A DNA stretch of 64,000 bases from an uncultured Eubacteriales bacterium (lineage in GTDB: Bacteria > Bacillota > Clostridia > Lachnospirales > Lachnospiraceae). Positions 1-8,700 of this stretch are shown piece by piece; the first letter of the stretch is position 1; each line of letters opens with the position of its first letter. The position numbers were made by a program, and so were the translations under genes. The DNA is taken from NCBI GenBank assembly GCA_949283695.1, contig CASDTX010000046.1, positions 227,603 to 291,602 of the forward strand, in the 5' to 3' direction. The notes beneath the pieces are model-generated. The model worked only from the letters and a program-made list of their open reading frames with translations. It was not told where the DNA came from and ran no database searches.

Positions 1-78
1 ATTTTAACCGGAGAAGCAGACCGGTTGAAATAAATAAAAGGGATTAGAAACAAAAAATTCAAAAAAGGAGGAAAACAT

Positions 79-1548
79 ATGAAATTTTTACAGAAATTAG
101 GAAAAGCGTTAATGCTTCCTGTTGCGTGTCTGCCGATCTGCGGAATCCTCATGGGGATCGGATATGCACTCTGTCCGGGAACAATGCAGGGGTTCGCAGA
201 GGGATATACACTGAGTCTGCTTGAAAAGATTGGCTATTATCTGGTTCAGGCCGGCGGCGCTCTGATTAATAACATGGCGATCCTGTTTGCCATCGGAATC
301 GGTGTGGGAATGTCTGACGAGAATGACGGGACGGGCGGTCTCGCGGCTCTGGCTTCCTGGCTGATGATTACGACACTTCTGTCTACAGGAAATGTGTCAC
401 AGATTGTATCTCTTTCTGAAGACGCAACTCTGGCATTTAATAGCATTGCGAACCCGTTTATCGGTATTATTTCCGGTATCATCGGTTCTAGCTGCTACAA
501 CAGATTCAAAGGAACCAAGCTTCCGGACTTCCTGTCGTTCTTCAGCGGCAAGAGATGTGTGGCAATCGTTGCCGGCGTGGTATCCATCCTTGTTTCTGTG
601 GTACTGCTGTTTGTATGGCCGATCCTGTTCGGCGCACTCGTTGCACTTGGAGAAGCGATTGTAAGTCTTGACGCAATCGGAGCTGGTCTCTATGCATTCT
701 TCAACAGACTGCTGATCCCATTCGGCCTGCACCATGCTCTGAACAACGTGTTCTGGTTTGACACGATCGGACTTGGCGACCTGAGCCATTTCTGGGCAGG
801 AGATACTTCTGCAGATGTTGCGTGGAGCCTTGGAATGTACATGTCAGGATTCTTCCCGTGTATGATGTTCGGTGTGCCGGGAGCAGCGCTGGCAATGGTA
901 CATACAGCGAAGAGCAGCAAGAAGAAAATCGCCATCGGTCTGGTTGGTTCGGCAGCGCTGGCAGCGTTTGTCTGCGGTGTGACAGAGCCCTTCGAGTTCG
1001 GTTTCATGTTCCTTGCTCCGGGACTGTATATCGTTTACGCACTGCTTTACGCGATCTTCACCGTGATTACAACGCTGGTTGGATTCCGCGCAGGATTCAG
1101 TTTCTCCGCCGGTGCTACGGACCTTGTATTCTCAGCGCCGCTGCCGGCAGCACAGAATACGTGGCTGATTATCCCGCTTGGGATTGCAGCTTTCCTCGTC
1201 TTCTATGTGGTATTCCGTTTCGCGATCGTGAAATTCGATCTGAAGACACCGGGACGTGAGGACGATGATCAGGAAATCGAGAAGAAGGCTGTACTTGCAA
1301 ACGACAACTTCACAGAGGTTGCATCCATCATCCTTGAAGGAATCGGCGGAAAAGAAAATGTGACTTCCATTGATAACTGTATCACGAGACTTCGTCTTGA
1401 GATCAAGGATTACACAAAAATTGATGAAAAGAAAATCAAGTCTGCCGGAGTAGCAGGAGTAATCCGCCCGGGCAAGAACTCGGTACAGGTAATCGTTGGA
1501 ACGAAAGTTCAGTTCGTAGCTGACGAGTTTAAAAAGCTCTGTAAATAA
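79..1548 (+). CDS. nagE: PTS N-acetylglucosamine-specific EIICB permease
   Basis: Phosphotransferase permease that imports and phosphorylates a sugar, most likely N-acetylglucosamine, giving GlcNAc-6-P in the cytoplasm. The 489-residue protein has a multi-spanning EIIC domain (about 1-385) with the NagE-like stretches GLHHALNNVFWF, GMYMSGFFPCMMFG and GFSFSAGATD. A soluble EIIB domain follows (about 410-489), with the phosphorylated cysteine at about 434 in DNCITRLR. Unlike E. coli NagE it has no fused EIIA domain, so a separate EIIA must supply phosphate. Start ATG 79 follows an AAAGGAGG-type site. A small AACCGG/CCGGTT hairpin (6-26) lies upstream, but its promoter is outside the window. nagA at 9007 encodes the next pathway step. 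Family is certain; GlcNAc specificity is by resemblance to NagE and by that neighbour. Confidence 0.9.
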   Translation: MKFLQKLGKALMLPVACLPICGILMGIGYALCPGTMQGFAEGYTLSLLEKIGYYLVQAGGALINNMAILFAIGIGVGMSDENDGTGGLAALASWLMITTLLSTGNVSQIVSLSEDATLAFNSIANPFIGIISGIIGSSCYNRFKGTKLPDFLSFFSGKRCVAIVAGVVSILVSVVLLFVWPILFGALVALGEAIVSLDAIGAGLYAFFNRLLIPFGLHHALNNVFWFDTIGLGDLSHFWAGDTSADVAWSLGMYMSGFFPCMMFGVPGAALAMVHTAKSSKKKIAIGLVGSAALAAFVCGVTEPFEFGFMFLAPGLYIVYALLYAIFTVITTLVGFRAGFSFSAGATDLVFSAPLPAAQNTWLIIPLGIAAFLVFYVVFRFAIVKFDLKTPGREDDDQEIEKKAVLANDNFTEVASIILEGIGGKENVTSIDNCITRLRLEIKDYTKIDEKKIKSAGVAGVIRPGKNSVQVIVGTKVQFVADEFKKLCK

Positions 1549-1581
1549 AAATAGAATTTAATGATAATCCCTTTTAAGATT

Positions 1582-1628
1582 GGGGACGTAGCGAAATGAA
1601 ATTTTGACTGCGTCCCCGATTGGTTTTT
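1582..1628 (+). terminator. Rho-independent terminator after nagE
   Basis: A 10-bp stem GGGGACGTAG/CTGCGTCCCC is stacked, with one bulged A, on a 6-bp CGAAAT/ATTTTG stem with a GAA loop. A run of five T residues follows at 1624-1628. It separates nagE from cutC, although the T run sits only 18 bases before the cutC start. Confidence 0.8.
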
Positions 1629-1646
1629 CAGGGGAAAGGAGGAAGT

Positions 1647-2396
1647 ATGTCTTATCTGTTAGAAGTGTGCGCAGACTGTGTACAGTCAGCCATTGCAGCC
1701 CAGGAAGGAGGCGCGGACCGGATCGAACTGTGCTCTGGCCTTGTCATCGGCGGTCTGTCACCGTCGCCCTGTCTGTTCAAAGAGGTGAAACAGAATACTG
1801 ATCTCAAGGTGCGGGTGCTTCTGCGCCCCAGATTCGGAGATTTCTGCTATGACGATTATGAGCTCCGGACGATCCGGGAGGAAGTGCAGATGTTCCGTGA
1901 GCTGGGAGCAGATGGAGTTGTAATTGGCATCTTAAGACCAGATGGAACGATCAATCTGGAGGAAATGGAACAATTGGTAAAAATAGCAGACGGCATCGGC
2001 ATTACCATGCACCGGGCGTTTGACGTGTGCAGAGATCCCTATGAGGCCCTGGAACAATGTGCTGCGCTTGGAATTGACACGATCCTTACATCCGGACAGG
2101 AGAGCTCAGCCCGGAAGGGGAGGGGCCTGCTGGCAGGGCTGCACAGGGCCGCGCGGGGAAGGATCCAGATTATGGCGGGAGCCGGTGTGGGCCCGGAGGT
2201 CATCGAGGAACTGGCGCCGGAGACCGGGATCAAGGCGTGGCACATGTCAGGCAAAGTGGTGAAGGAGAGCCAGATGGAGTTCCGCCGGGAAGGCGTGCCC
2301 ATGGGAATCCCCGGGTTCAGCGAATTCGAGATCTGGCAGACCGATGCCGAAACGGTACGGAAGGCAGCGAACGTATTACAGACTCTGGAGATGTAA
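1647..2396 (+). CDS. cutC: CutC family protein
   Basis: CutC-family TIM-barrel protein of 249 residues, historically linked to copper homeostasis, although the biochemical role is unsettled. Family hallmarks are the N-terminal EVCADCVQSAIAAQEGGADR, the segments LCSGLVIGGLSPS and VLLRPRFGDFCY, and the GITMHRAFDVC and LTSGQESSA motifs. ATG 1647 is chosen over an in-frame upstream start at 1620 because AAAGGAGG lies just before it and the family N-terminus begins there. The upstream start would overlap the nagE terminator. In Firmicutes cutC is often found near sugar-utilisation genes, which fits the nagE and nagA neighbours. No anomalies. Confidence 0.9.
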   Translation: MSYLLEVCADCVQSAIAAQEGGADRIELCSGLVIGGLSPSPCLFKEVKQNTDLKVRVLLRPRFGDFCYDDYELRTIREEVQMFRELGADGVVIGILRPDGTINLEEMEQLVKIADGIGITMHRAFDVCRDPYEALEQCAALGIDTILTSGQESSARKGRGLLAGLHRAARGRIQIMAGAGVGPEVIEELAPETGIKAWHMSGKVVKESQMEFRREGVPMGIPGFSEFEIWQTDAETVRKAANVLQTLEM

Positions 2397-2432
2397 AACC
2401 AAGAAACGATCAATGGTGAGTCCGGGAACGAT

Positions 2433-2482
2433 CAACGTGTGAGCCCAGAAATGCCAAGGAATTTCAGATGCTCACACAGTTG
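2433..2482. repeat. Imperfect inverted repeat after cutC
   Basis: CAACGTGTGAGC (2433-2444) pairs with GCTCACAC-A-GTTG (2470-2482), a 12-bp stem with one bulge and a 25-nt loop. It is preceded by a short direct repeat, AACGATCAA, seen twice between 2405 and 2436. There is no T run, so it is not a typical terminator. It marks the junction between cutC and the MarR cassette. Confidence 0.45.
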
Positions 2483-2501
2483 TTGATGTCAATGCAAGGT
2501 C

Positions 2502-2530
2502 TTGACGAAGGATCGTTCTTTTGTTACAAT
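2502..2530 (+). promoter_or_regulatory. Promoter of the MarR cassette
   Basis: TTGACG (2502-2507), a 17-base spacer and TACAAT (2525-2530) form a near-consensus SigA promoter about 48 bases upstream of the MarR start codon. It probably drives the whole MarR, nitroreductase, SAM-like and glycosylase operon, since those genes are almost contiguous. Confidence 0.75.
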
Positions 2531-2550
2531 ACGGTCAAGTAATTGACTGT
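2531..2550. promoter_or_regulatory. Putative MarR operator
   Basis: An imperfect 20-bp palindrome built on GTCAA-GTAA-TTGAC directly abuts the -10 hexamer and so covers the expected transcription start. This is a typical position for an autorepressing MarR-family operator. The assignment to the adjacent regulator is inference. Confidence 0.55.
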
Positions 2551-2577
2551 AAATAAATAGACTAAAGGCGGTGGGCT

Positions 2578-3030
2578 ATGACAAAGGAAGACAGAAAAAA
2601 CGCATATCTATACTGCAAATTCCGGGACGAACAATTTGCTCTCTACGATGAATACGCCAAACGCAACGGCATGATGATGAAAACACTGCTGGTAGTCAAC
2701 GTCCTTTTCTATGCAAAAGACGGCATGACCCAGAAGGAAATCTGCCGGCGAACGTTTCAATCGAAACAAACAGTCAATCTGATTATTAAGAATCTTCTGG
2801 CAGAGAACTATGTAACCGTTGCTGAGGTGCCGGAGAACAAACGAAACAAACTTGTTCAGATGACCGATGCTGGAAAGGCTTACTGCGAAAAGGTTGTGCG
2901 GCACATTACCTGGGCCGAGGACACGGCCATGTCAATGTTTACGCCGGAACAACAGCAACAGCTCATCGATTTATCCCGGACATTTACCCAAAATTTAATC
3001 ATGCTGGTTAATCAGGAAACGGAGGATTGA
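2578..3030 (+). CDS. MarR family transcriptional regulator
   Basis: 150-residue winged-helix regulator of the MarR family. The DNA-binding domain is around residues 35-100, with the helix-turn-helix in MTQKEICRRTFQSKQTV and the wing around VPENKRNKLVQMTDAG. Helices at both ends would form the dimer interface. It is the first gene of a tight operon: 3 bases separate it from the nitroreductase. A near-consensus promoter and a palindrome over the start site lie upstream, suggesting autoregulation. It resembles the MarR regulators I remember beside mobile pairs of radical SAM proteins, which fits the third gene here. That match is from memory and unchecked. The ligand is unknown; a redox or electrophile signal is plausible given the nitroreductase. 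Confidence 0.88.
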   Translation: MTKEDRKNAYLYCKFRDEQFALYDEYAKRNGMMMKTLLVVNVLFYAKDGMTQKEICRRTFQSKQTVNLIIKNLLAENYVTVAEVPENKRNKLVQMTDAGKAYCEKVVRHITWAEDTAMSMFTPEQQQQLIDLSRTFTQNLIMLVNQETED

Positions 3031-3033
3031 ACT

Positions 3034-3633
3034 ATGGAATTTTATGATGTGGTCAACACAAGAAGAAGTATTCGGCAGTTTGAGGATAAGGAGATTCCCA
3101 GCGATGTTTTGGAACGTATCCTGGACGCCGGGCTGAAAGCCCCTTCCTCTAATCATCAGCGCCGGTGGGAACTGGTGACACTGACTGAGAAGCCGTTGAT
3201 TTTAGAATTGGCAAAGTTTATCAAGCCCTACCCTTGCCGGATTCAGGAGCCGAAAACGCCTCAGCAGGAAATGTTCAAGATTGCTTATCCCCGGCAGCGC
3301 AGCATGATCGAGGAGTCTGCCTGCGTGATTCTGCCATATTTTAAGCAGAAATATCCTCTGAGCGAGGATAAGAACGGCTACGGGCTGATGGATTACGGAG
3401 CGGCCTGGGCGCTCATTGAAAATATGCTGCTGGCTGCCGCTGCCGAAGGGCTGGGAAGTGTGGTACATATCCCGGTAAAGAAAGAGCCGGAGCAGATCAA
3501 GGAATTCCTGAAAGTGCCGGACGGCTGGGGGCTGCCCGCCCTGGTGGTGCTGGGCTATGCCGTCAAAGACCCGCTTCTGCCGGCCCAGGTTAAAGCCACG
3601 GTGGAAAATAAAGTTCGCTGGAACAAGTGGTAA
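3034..3633 (+). CDS. Nitroreductase family protein
   Basis: FMN-dependent oxidoreductase of the nitroreductase superfamily, 199 residues. The N-terminal TRRSIRQFE is the usual FMN-phosphate-binding segment. KAPSSNHQRRWE is the conserved Ala-Pro-Ser-x-x-N loop, and the C-terminal half has the typical ENMLLAAAAEGLGSV helix and LVVLGYAV strand. Such enzymes reduce nitro compounds, quinones or flavins with NAD(P)H; the substrate cannot be read from sequence. It lies 3 bases after the MarR gene and 4 bases before the SAM-like gene, so all are probably co-transcribed and MarR-controlled. Residues 65-100 contain an insertion relative to the smallest family members, a common variable region. Confidence 0.88.
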   Translation: MEFYDVVNTRRSIRQFEDKEIPSDVLERILDAGLKAPSSNHQRRWELVTLTEKPLILELAKFIKPYPCRIQEPKTPQQEMFKIAYPRQRSMIEESACVILPYFKQKYPLSEDKNGYGLMDYGAAWALIENMLLAAAAEGLGSVVHIPVKKEPEQIKEFLKVPDGWGLPALVVLGYAVKDPLLPAQVKATVENKVRWNKW

Positions 3634-3637
3634 GCAT

Positions 3638-4315
3638 ATGAAGGAGCTGTTTATCGGCTCTGTCACTGATCCCTATCTGCCCCAGGAAGAAACATTCAGG
3701 CGCACCCGCGCACTGCTGGAGCAGCTTGCGGGCAGCGGGGTTAAAATCAGCATCGCCACCAAAAGCGACCTTGTGCTGCGGGATCTGGATTTGATTAAAA
3801 CATTCCCGGATGCCCGTGTTTCCTGGTCTGTCAATACGCTGGATGAGGGTTTCAAAAACGATATGGACAATGCCGTCAGCATTGAGCGGCGGCTGACCGC
3901 CATGAAGGCATTTCATGACGCTGGCGTCCGCACCACCTGTTTTGTCTCCCCCATCTTCCCCGGCATCACCGATGTAAAGGCCATCATCGACCGGGCGAAG
4001 GAGCAATGCAACCTGATCTGGCTGGAAAACCTCAACCTGCGGGGCAGCTACAAAGCAGTCATCATGGACTACATCCGGGAAAGGTATCCGCAGCTTGGGC
4101 CGCTGTATCAAGAGATTTACCAAAAAGGAATCCGCACCTATTGGGAGTTCCTGGACGGGGAACTGAAACGCTATGCCGCCGAGATTGGGCTGGACTATGT
4201 GACCAACGACGATAGCATGAAACGGCCATTTGGCGCTCCGCCGGTCATTGTGAACTATTTTTATCATGAGCAGATTAAAAAGTCTGCCAGGAAAGGTGGT
4301 GACAGCCATGCCTGA
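3638..4315 (+). CDS. N-terminally truncated SPL-like radical SAM protein lacking the Fe-S motif
   Basis: 225-residue protein whose sequence matches the C-terminal two thirds of spore-photolyase-like radical SAM proteins. KELFIGSVTDPYLPQEE, the following TRALLEQLAGSGV, SWSVNTLDEGF, SPIFPGITD and LIWLENLNLRG are all recognisable. The SAM-cluster motif CX3CX2C that should precede this part is absent, and no frame upstream encodes it because the nitroreductase gene lies there. Only two cysteines remain, in TTCF and EQCN. Start ATG 3638 begins right at the conserved FIGSVTDPY strand. The gene may be a remnant or a re-purposed barrel fragment. It is still open, translationally coupled to the next gene by an 8-base overlap, and 4 bases after the nitroreductase. 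It most resembles 'radical SAM mobile pair protein B' (from memory). Catalysis by SAM cleavage is unlikely unless another protein donates the cluster. Confidence 0.75.
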   Translation: MKELFIGSVTDPYLPQEETFRRTRALLEQLAGSGVKISIATKSDLVLRDLDLIKTFPDARVSWSVNTLDEGFKNDMDNAVSIERRLTAMKAFHDAGVRTTCFVSPIFPGITDVKAIIDRAKEQCNLIWLENLNLRGSYKAVIMDYIRERYPQLGPLYQEIYQKGIRTYWEFLDGELKRYAAEIGLDYVTNDDSMKRPFGAPPVIVNYFYHEQIKKSARKGGDSHA

Positions 4316-5138
4316 ATTACCGGAAATAGAAGCGATCAAACGGGTGATCGAACCGCAGATAAAAGGATTTGCAGTTCAGCAGATCACGGTCAACAGGCCG
4401 GAAGTGGTTGCACACCCATCTGCTGATGAATTCTGCACTCGAATTACTGGTCAGTTTTTCACCGAGATCGACCGCAGAGGGAAGTTTCTGATCCTCTGCC
4501 TCAGCAGCGGTGATAAAGTAGTCCTGCACCTGCGGATGACCGGCTGCCTGCTGGTGACACCGACAGATTACCCGGAAGAAAAGCATACCCATCTTGTTTT
4601 CCATCTGTCCGGCGGCAGGGAGCTGCGTTTCTCTGATACACGCCGGTTTGGGCGCTTCTGGCTGCTACGGCAAGGAGAGGCAGATACATACACCGGGATG
4701 AAAAAGCTGGGCACAGAACCCTTCGAACCCGGCTTCTCTGGGGAATACTTGTCCACACACCTGGGAAAACGGAAGAAAGCCATCAAGGAATGCCTGCTGG
4801 ATCAGAGCGTGATTACTGGGATCGGCAATATCTATTCCGATGAAATCTTGTTTGCCTCCCGCATCCATCCCGAACGGCCTGCCAACACGCTGACAACCGA
4901 GGAATGGAACCAGCTTGCTTCTGTTATTCCCGAACGGCTTGCCTTCTTTGTGGAAAAGAACAAGACCACGCCGGAGGAATATCTGGCGGCAAAAGGCCAG
5001 GACTATCGCAATGCGCCGTTTTTACAGGTCTATGGACACGGCGGCGAACCTTGCCCGGTTTGCGGGGATACCCTTTGCCGGATCGTGATCGGCGGCAGAA
5101 GCAGCGTGTACTGCCCTTCCTGCCAACAACAGCAATAA
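4308..5138 (+). CDS. Fpg/Nei family DNA glycosylase (formamidopyrimidine-DNA glycosylase)
   Basis: Base-excision repair enzyme that removes oxidised bases and cleaves abasic sites by beta/delta elimination. The 276-residue protein starts with MPELPE, where Pro2 is the nucleophile and Glu3 the acid. A conserved lysine lies at about 59 (RRGKF), a helix-two-turn-helix at about 165-185 (GIGNIYSDEI), and a complete C-terminal zinc finger of Cys 249, 252, 269 and 272. ATG 4308 is set by the obligatory Pro2; an in-frame start at 4266 would hide the catalytic end. It overlaps the SAM-like gene by 8 bases. With a MarR regulator and a nitroreductase upstream it suggests an oxidative or electrophile stress cassette. 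Whether it is a second copy beside a housekeeping mutM cannot be judged from this window. Confidence 0.9.
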   Translation: MPELPEIEAIKRVIEPQIKGFAVQQITVNRPEVVAHPSADEFCTRITGQFFTEIDRRGKFLILCLSSGDKVVLHLRMTGCLLVTPTDYPEEKHTHLVFHLSGGRELRFSDTRRFGRFWLLRQGEADTYTGMKKLGTEPFEPGFSGEYLSTHLGKRKKAIKECLLDQSVITGIGNIYSDEILFASRIHPERPANTLTTEEWNQLASVIPERLAFFVEKNKTTPEEYLAAKGQDYRNAPFLQVYGHGGEPCPVCGDTLCRIVIGGRSSVYCPSCQQQQ

Positions 5139-5195
5139 ATCATCGCACGGAGGATAGGAAGCAAGGATACGATTATTCACTCTTTCAGGAAACGG

Positions 5196-5222
5196 CAGCG
5201 TCGGTGGACAAGGGGCAATACG
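5196..5222 (+). repeat. Copy of dispersed repeat (TAGCGTC family), solo arm
   Basis: CAGCGTCGGTG followed by GACAAGGGGCAATACG matches the left arm plus the AATACG tail of the palindromic element at 50981-51049. It differs by only a few bases. It sits between the glycosylase gene and the IS66 relic and may mark an old recombination junction. Confidence 0.6.
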
Positions 5223-5532
5223 CAGAAAAAGAATACAAAGAGGAACCGCCAGGCAAGTATTACAGGGAAGGGTATAACCTTTTTCTGCGATTAAGGGAAT
5301 ATAAGGAAAGTGAGTTCCGCTTCTTCCATGACATGAGGGTACCGGCAAACAATTCCCTGTGCGAAAGGTTGCCCGTGTCTATAAGAGGAAACAGAAACAG
5401 GCAATCACGCTGCCAAGCCAGGAAAGTTTAGGATACTTATTTCTATACAATCCGGCTTATCATTTTGTGTATGGCAAGTTTATTTTATGGGGCGAGATTT
5501 GTCTGTGGATCAGCCGGAGATACGGGATTTAA
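5223..5532 (+). pseudogene. IS66-family transposase C-terminal relic (frameshifted)
   Basis: The frame through 5223-5370 encodes a peptide including PGKYYREGYNLFLRLREYKE and FFHDMRVPANNSLCERL. This resembles the end of an IS66 transposase, where an NN-x-x-x-ER motif is conserved. After a one-base frameshift near 5370 the continuation is ARVYKRKQKQAITLPSQESL, again as in IS66 proteins, and it stays open to the stop at about 5532. The N-terminal and catalytic parts are missing and no terminal inverted repeats were identified. It is a dead fragment that supports past mobile-element activity at this junction. The start boundary is approximate. The remainder of 5139-5756 holds the dispersed repeat, a terminator and the promoter region of the TIR gene. 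Confidence 0.75.
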
Positions 5533-5576
5533 GAGTTGACAGCTTACTGGCAGGCATTGAGTTATAAGGAATAGGG

Positions 5577-5620
5577 ATCAGGCAGGAACGGACGGACCGG
5601 ACCTGCCTGATTTTCTCTTT
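5577..5620 (+). terminator. Rho-independent terminator before the TIR gene
   Basis: ATCAGGCAGG (5577-5586) and CCTGCCTGAT (5602-5611) form a perfect 10-bp stem with a 15-base loop, followed by TTTTCTCTTT. It would end transcription from the glycosylase/IS66 side before the TIR gene. Confidence 0.8.
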
Positions 5621-5646
5621 TCTATGCCAGGGTATTCGGGTATAAT
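5618..5646 (+). promoter_or_regulatory. Possible promoter of the TIR gene
   Basis: A consensus TATAAT (5641-5646) lies 111 bases before the TIR start. The region 17 bases upstream of it (TTTTCT) is a poor -35, so an activator or another sigma factor may be needed. Tentative. Confidence 0.35.
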
Positions 5647-5756
5647 GGGAGTTGACAGACAGGGTACCAAGAGAGGGGAGCTGCCGGCAAGATGGGCTTC
5701 GAAGCCTCCATGCGGAGGGGCGGCTTTCTGTAAGGGCCAACAGTGAGGAGAGAGAG

Positions 5757-8700
5757 ATGGAACCGATCATCTACGATGCGTTTATCAGCTACAGCCACAG
5801 CGATCCGGACGCTTATGTTGCGGAGAGGCTCCAATCGATGCTGGAGCATTATCATATACCCCGTAAGCTTCAGGAGCTTACCGGGAAGCGGAAAGTCAGC
5901 CGGGTATTCCGGGATCGGGCGGAACTGCCGCTTTCTTCAGATCTGGCAGCAAATATCTGTCAGGCGCTGGAGAATTCGGAGTTCTTGATCGTGATTTGTT
6001 CTCCGAGATCTGCACATTCTCAATGGGTGCTTCGTGAGATCGAGATGTTTCTTAAGACTCACGAGAAAGACAAGATACTTACTGTTCTTGTGGAGGGAGA
6101 GCCGTCAGAAGCATTTCCTGAGATCCTCTGCTATAACGAAGAACGGGTAATCGAAGCCGACGGCAGAGAGAAGACCATCAGGACAAAAGCCGAACCAATC
6201 GCAGCGGATGTCAGGGGAAGGACGAGGAGAGAAACGAGGAAAAAATTGAAAGAAGAGTTCCTGCGTATCCTGGCGCCTATGCTTTCCTGCACCTATGATA
6301 TGCTGAGGCAGAGGCACCGGGAATATCTGCTCCGGCGGGCAATCGCACTGACAGGAACGGCGGCGGTTCTGGCCATTGGCTTTACCGCATATGCATTCTG
6401 CCAAGCTTCTGTGTCAGAGGGACGATACCAGGAGGCCAGACGGAATCAGGCGAGATATCTCTCTGCAGTATCCGGAGAACTTCTCGCTGCCGGCGACAGG
6501 CAGGGAGCACTTCAGACTGCGCTTGCGATTCAGCCGGAAGATGAGAGTGCAGATGAACCGGTAGTGCCGGAACAGATGTACGCGCTGAACAATGCCTTGT
6601 ATTCTTATGATGCTGCGGGGAAGATTTGTTTCAGGCCGGAGACTTCTTTCGAGTTGGAAGGTCAGGTTTTATACGGGATACATAACAGCGGGAAACTGAG
6701 CCCGGAAGAGACCGGATATTTCTGTGTGGATGATCTGGGCAATGCTTATGTCCTGGATCCGCAGAGCGGGGCATGTATCTGGGAGATTCCACCGGGCAGC
6801 ATGGATCTGGGAGGAACGGACAGCGGCAGTTTTTTATATTTCAGTCCTGTATCCGAGGAACATGCAGTTTTAGTGGGAGAACATGCAATTATCTATGCAG
6901 ACTGGAAGAAGCAGACTGTGCGGAATTTCATTACGGGGAATTTCGTGAACTGTATTTATGCGGTTCAGGGGCAGCAGATCATACTGACAAATGGAACGGA
7001 CGTATGGGTCTATGAGCTGGAGAGCGGAGAATGTCTGTACCAGGTACGGTATACAGAGGATGAATACGGATACAATCCCAATGCTCTTTCATTCCAGGAA
7101 GAAGGCAGTATGGCGGCCATCGGAGTTTCAGATGATTATTTTCATATGGAAGAGGAGGCAGGACTGTTCCTAATGTCTCTGGAAGACGGAAGTCTGCGGA
7201 AGATTTCGGATGAGCATACAGAGAGAACCGTGTTCCTGGGAGAGAACAGAGTGGCGGCAATCCAGTACCGCTATCCGGAAGGGATGGATGAGGCAGAAGA
7301 GGCTCCGGAAATGTTCTTTTATACTGCGGTATATGATACTGGTACGGGAGAGCAGGTCTGGAGATCAGAGTCCTGCCGGACTCAGGCAGTCGATACTCCT
7401 TGTATCCTTTTGGCAGAAACGATGAAAGTGAACGGGGAGGAACAAGAGATTCTGGCAGCCTCGGTCAAGGACCGGGTATTTATATTTCAGGCGGATGACG
7501 GCAGCGTGATTCAGGACAGAAGCTATTCGGGAGATATCCGGGGGATCGTCAGATATGACGGCACACGTCTGCTTGCAGGACTGAATGACGGCCGAATCAT
7601 GATCTGCTCAACAGGATATATGCTCACAGATTTTGAGGGAGGGAAGATCTCTGCAGAGATCAGCGGGTTTCAGTACAGCGAAGAACATCATAAAGTAATC
7701 TGGGCGGCGGGAGACAGCCGCAGAATAATCTTCGGAAATATATTTACTGATGAAAATATGCAGGGCCTGTCAATAGAAGAGACGATATCCGGGGCGGAGT
7801 ATTTTACTCTGGAAGATCGCTCCGGTGAGAAGATGACCTACCGGTGTGTATTGTGGGAGGATGATTCTGGATGTACGGGACTGACGGTATATGAGGCAGG
7901 AAGCGCTGAAGAAATGTTTACGTACAGAATGGATCCGGGTGAGTTTATTTTCTCTGTGCAGATCATGAATCTTGACGGATGCCCTTGTGCTGTGATCGAA
8001 AATTCCGATACAAGGGAGCCGATCATTGGAGACCTGGAGACCGGGGAGGTGATCTCAGCGGCAAAAGAGACAGGAACAGAAGAAACATCCGGGTGGAGTT
8101 ATTTTAACCTGTGTTATTTTAAGAATGCGGAGCAGGCAGTTGTATATCAGTATCAGAATTTTGCTGTCGCAGAGGTAACGCCTCAGGGGATATCCATACC
8201 GGATACAGAACCATTTGCGATCACAGAAAATGAAGAAGAGTGGAGCAGTATAGACGAGGTTTATGTGACGGCAGACGACAGGTATGCAGTTTTTATCATC
8301 TATCTTTCTCAGACAGACTCTTATGACAGTGGATATGAAGTCAGAATCTGGGATCTTGAAGATGCAGAATGGTGTGCCATCGAGGGAGAGACGATCAGAA
8401 CGCCGGGATCCGGGAGAGCCGCTGTGGGGCAGGAGACAGCCAAGGCAGCGGTTCAGGCTGAGGACGGCACCATTCAAATCATCGATGCGCGGGAAGGAAA
8501 GGTGCTTGCTTCGCTTCCCTATGGATACAGCGGCCGGATTGATTTCGCATTTATGAATCATGACAGATATCTTGTCTGCTGCGGGGATGACAATCGTCTG
8601 ACTTTGTGGGATACTGAGACAGGGAAGCTTCTGATGGAAGAGGCAGACAGTGACGCATCCATAGGATCGATCTATACGGATGGGAGTGAGCATTATTTCG

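Noticed and set aside
3557-3637. Upstream extension of the SAM-like frame as its missing Fe-S domain
   Set aside because: Those codons lie in the nitroreductase gene in another frame and contain no CX3CX2C motif.
5535-5565. TTGACA and TATAAG before the terminator as a small-RNA promoter
   Set aside because: Spacing of about 21 bases is outside the normal range, and the -35 falls just after the IS66 relic frame.
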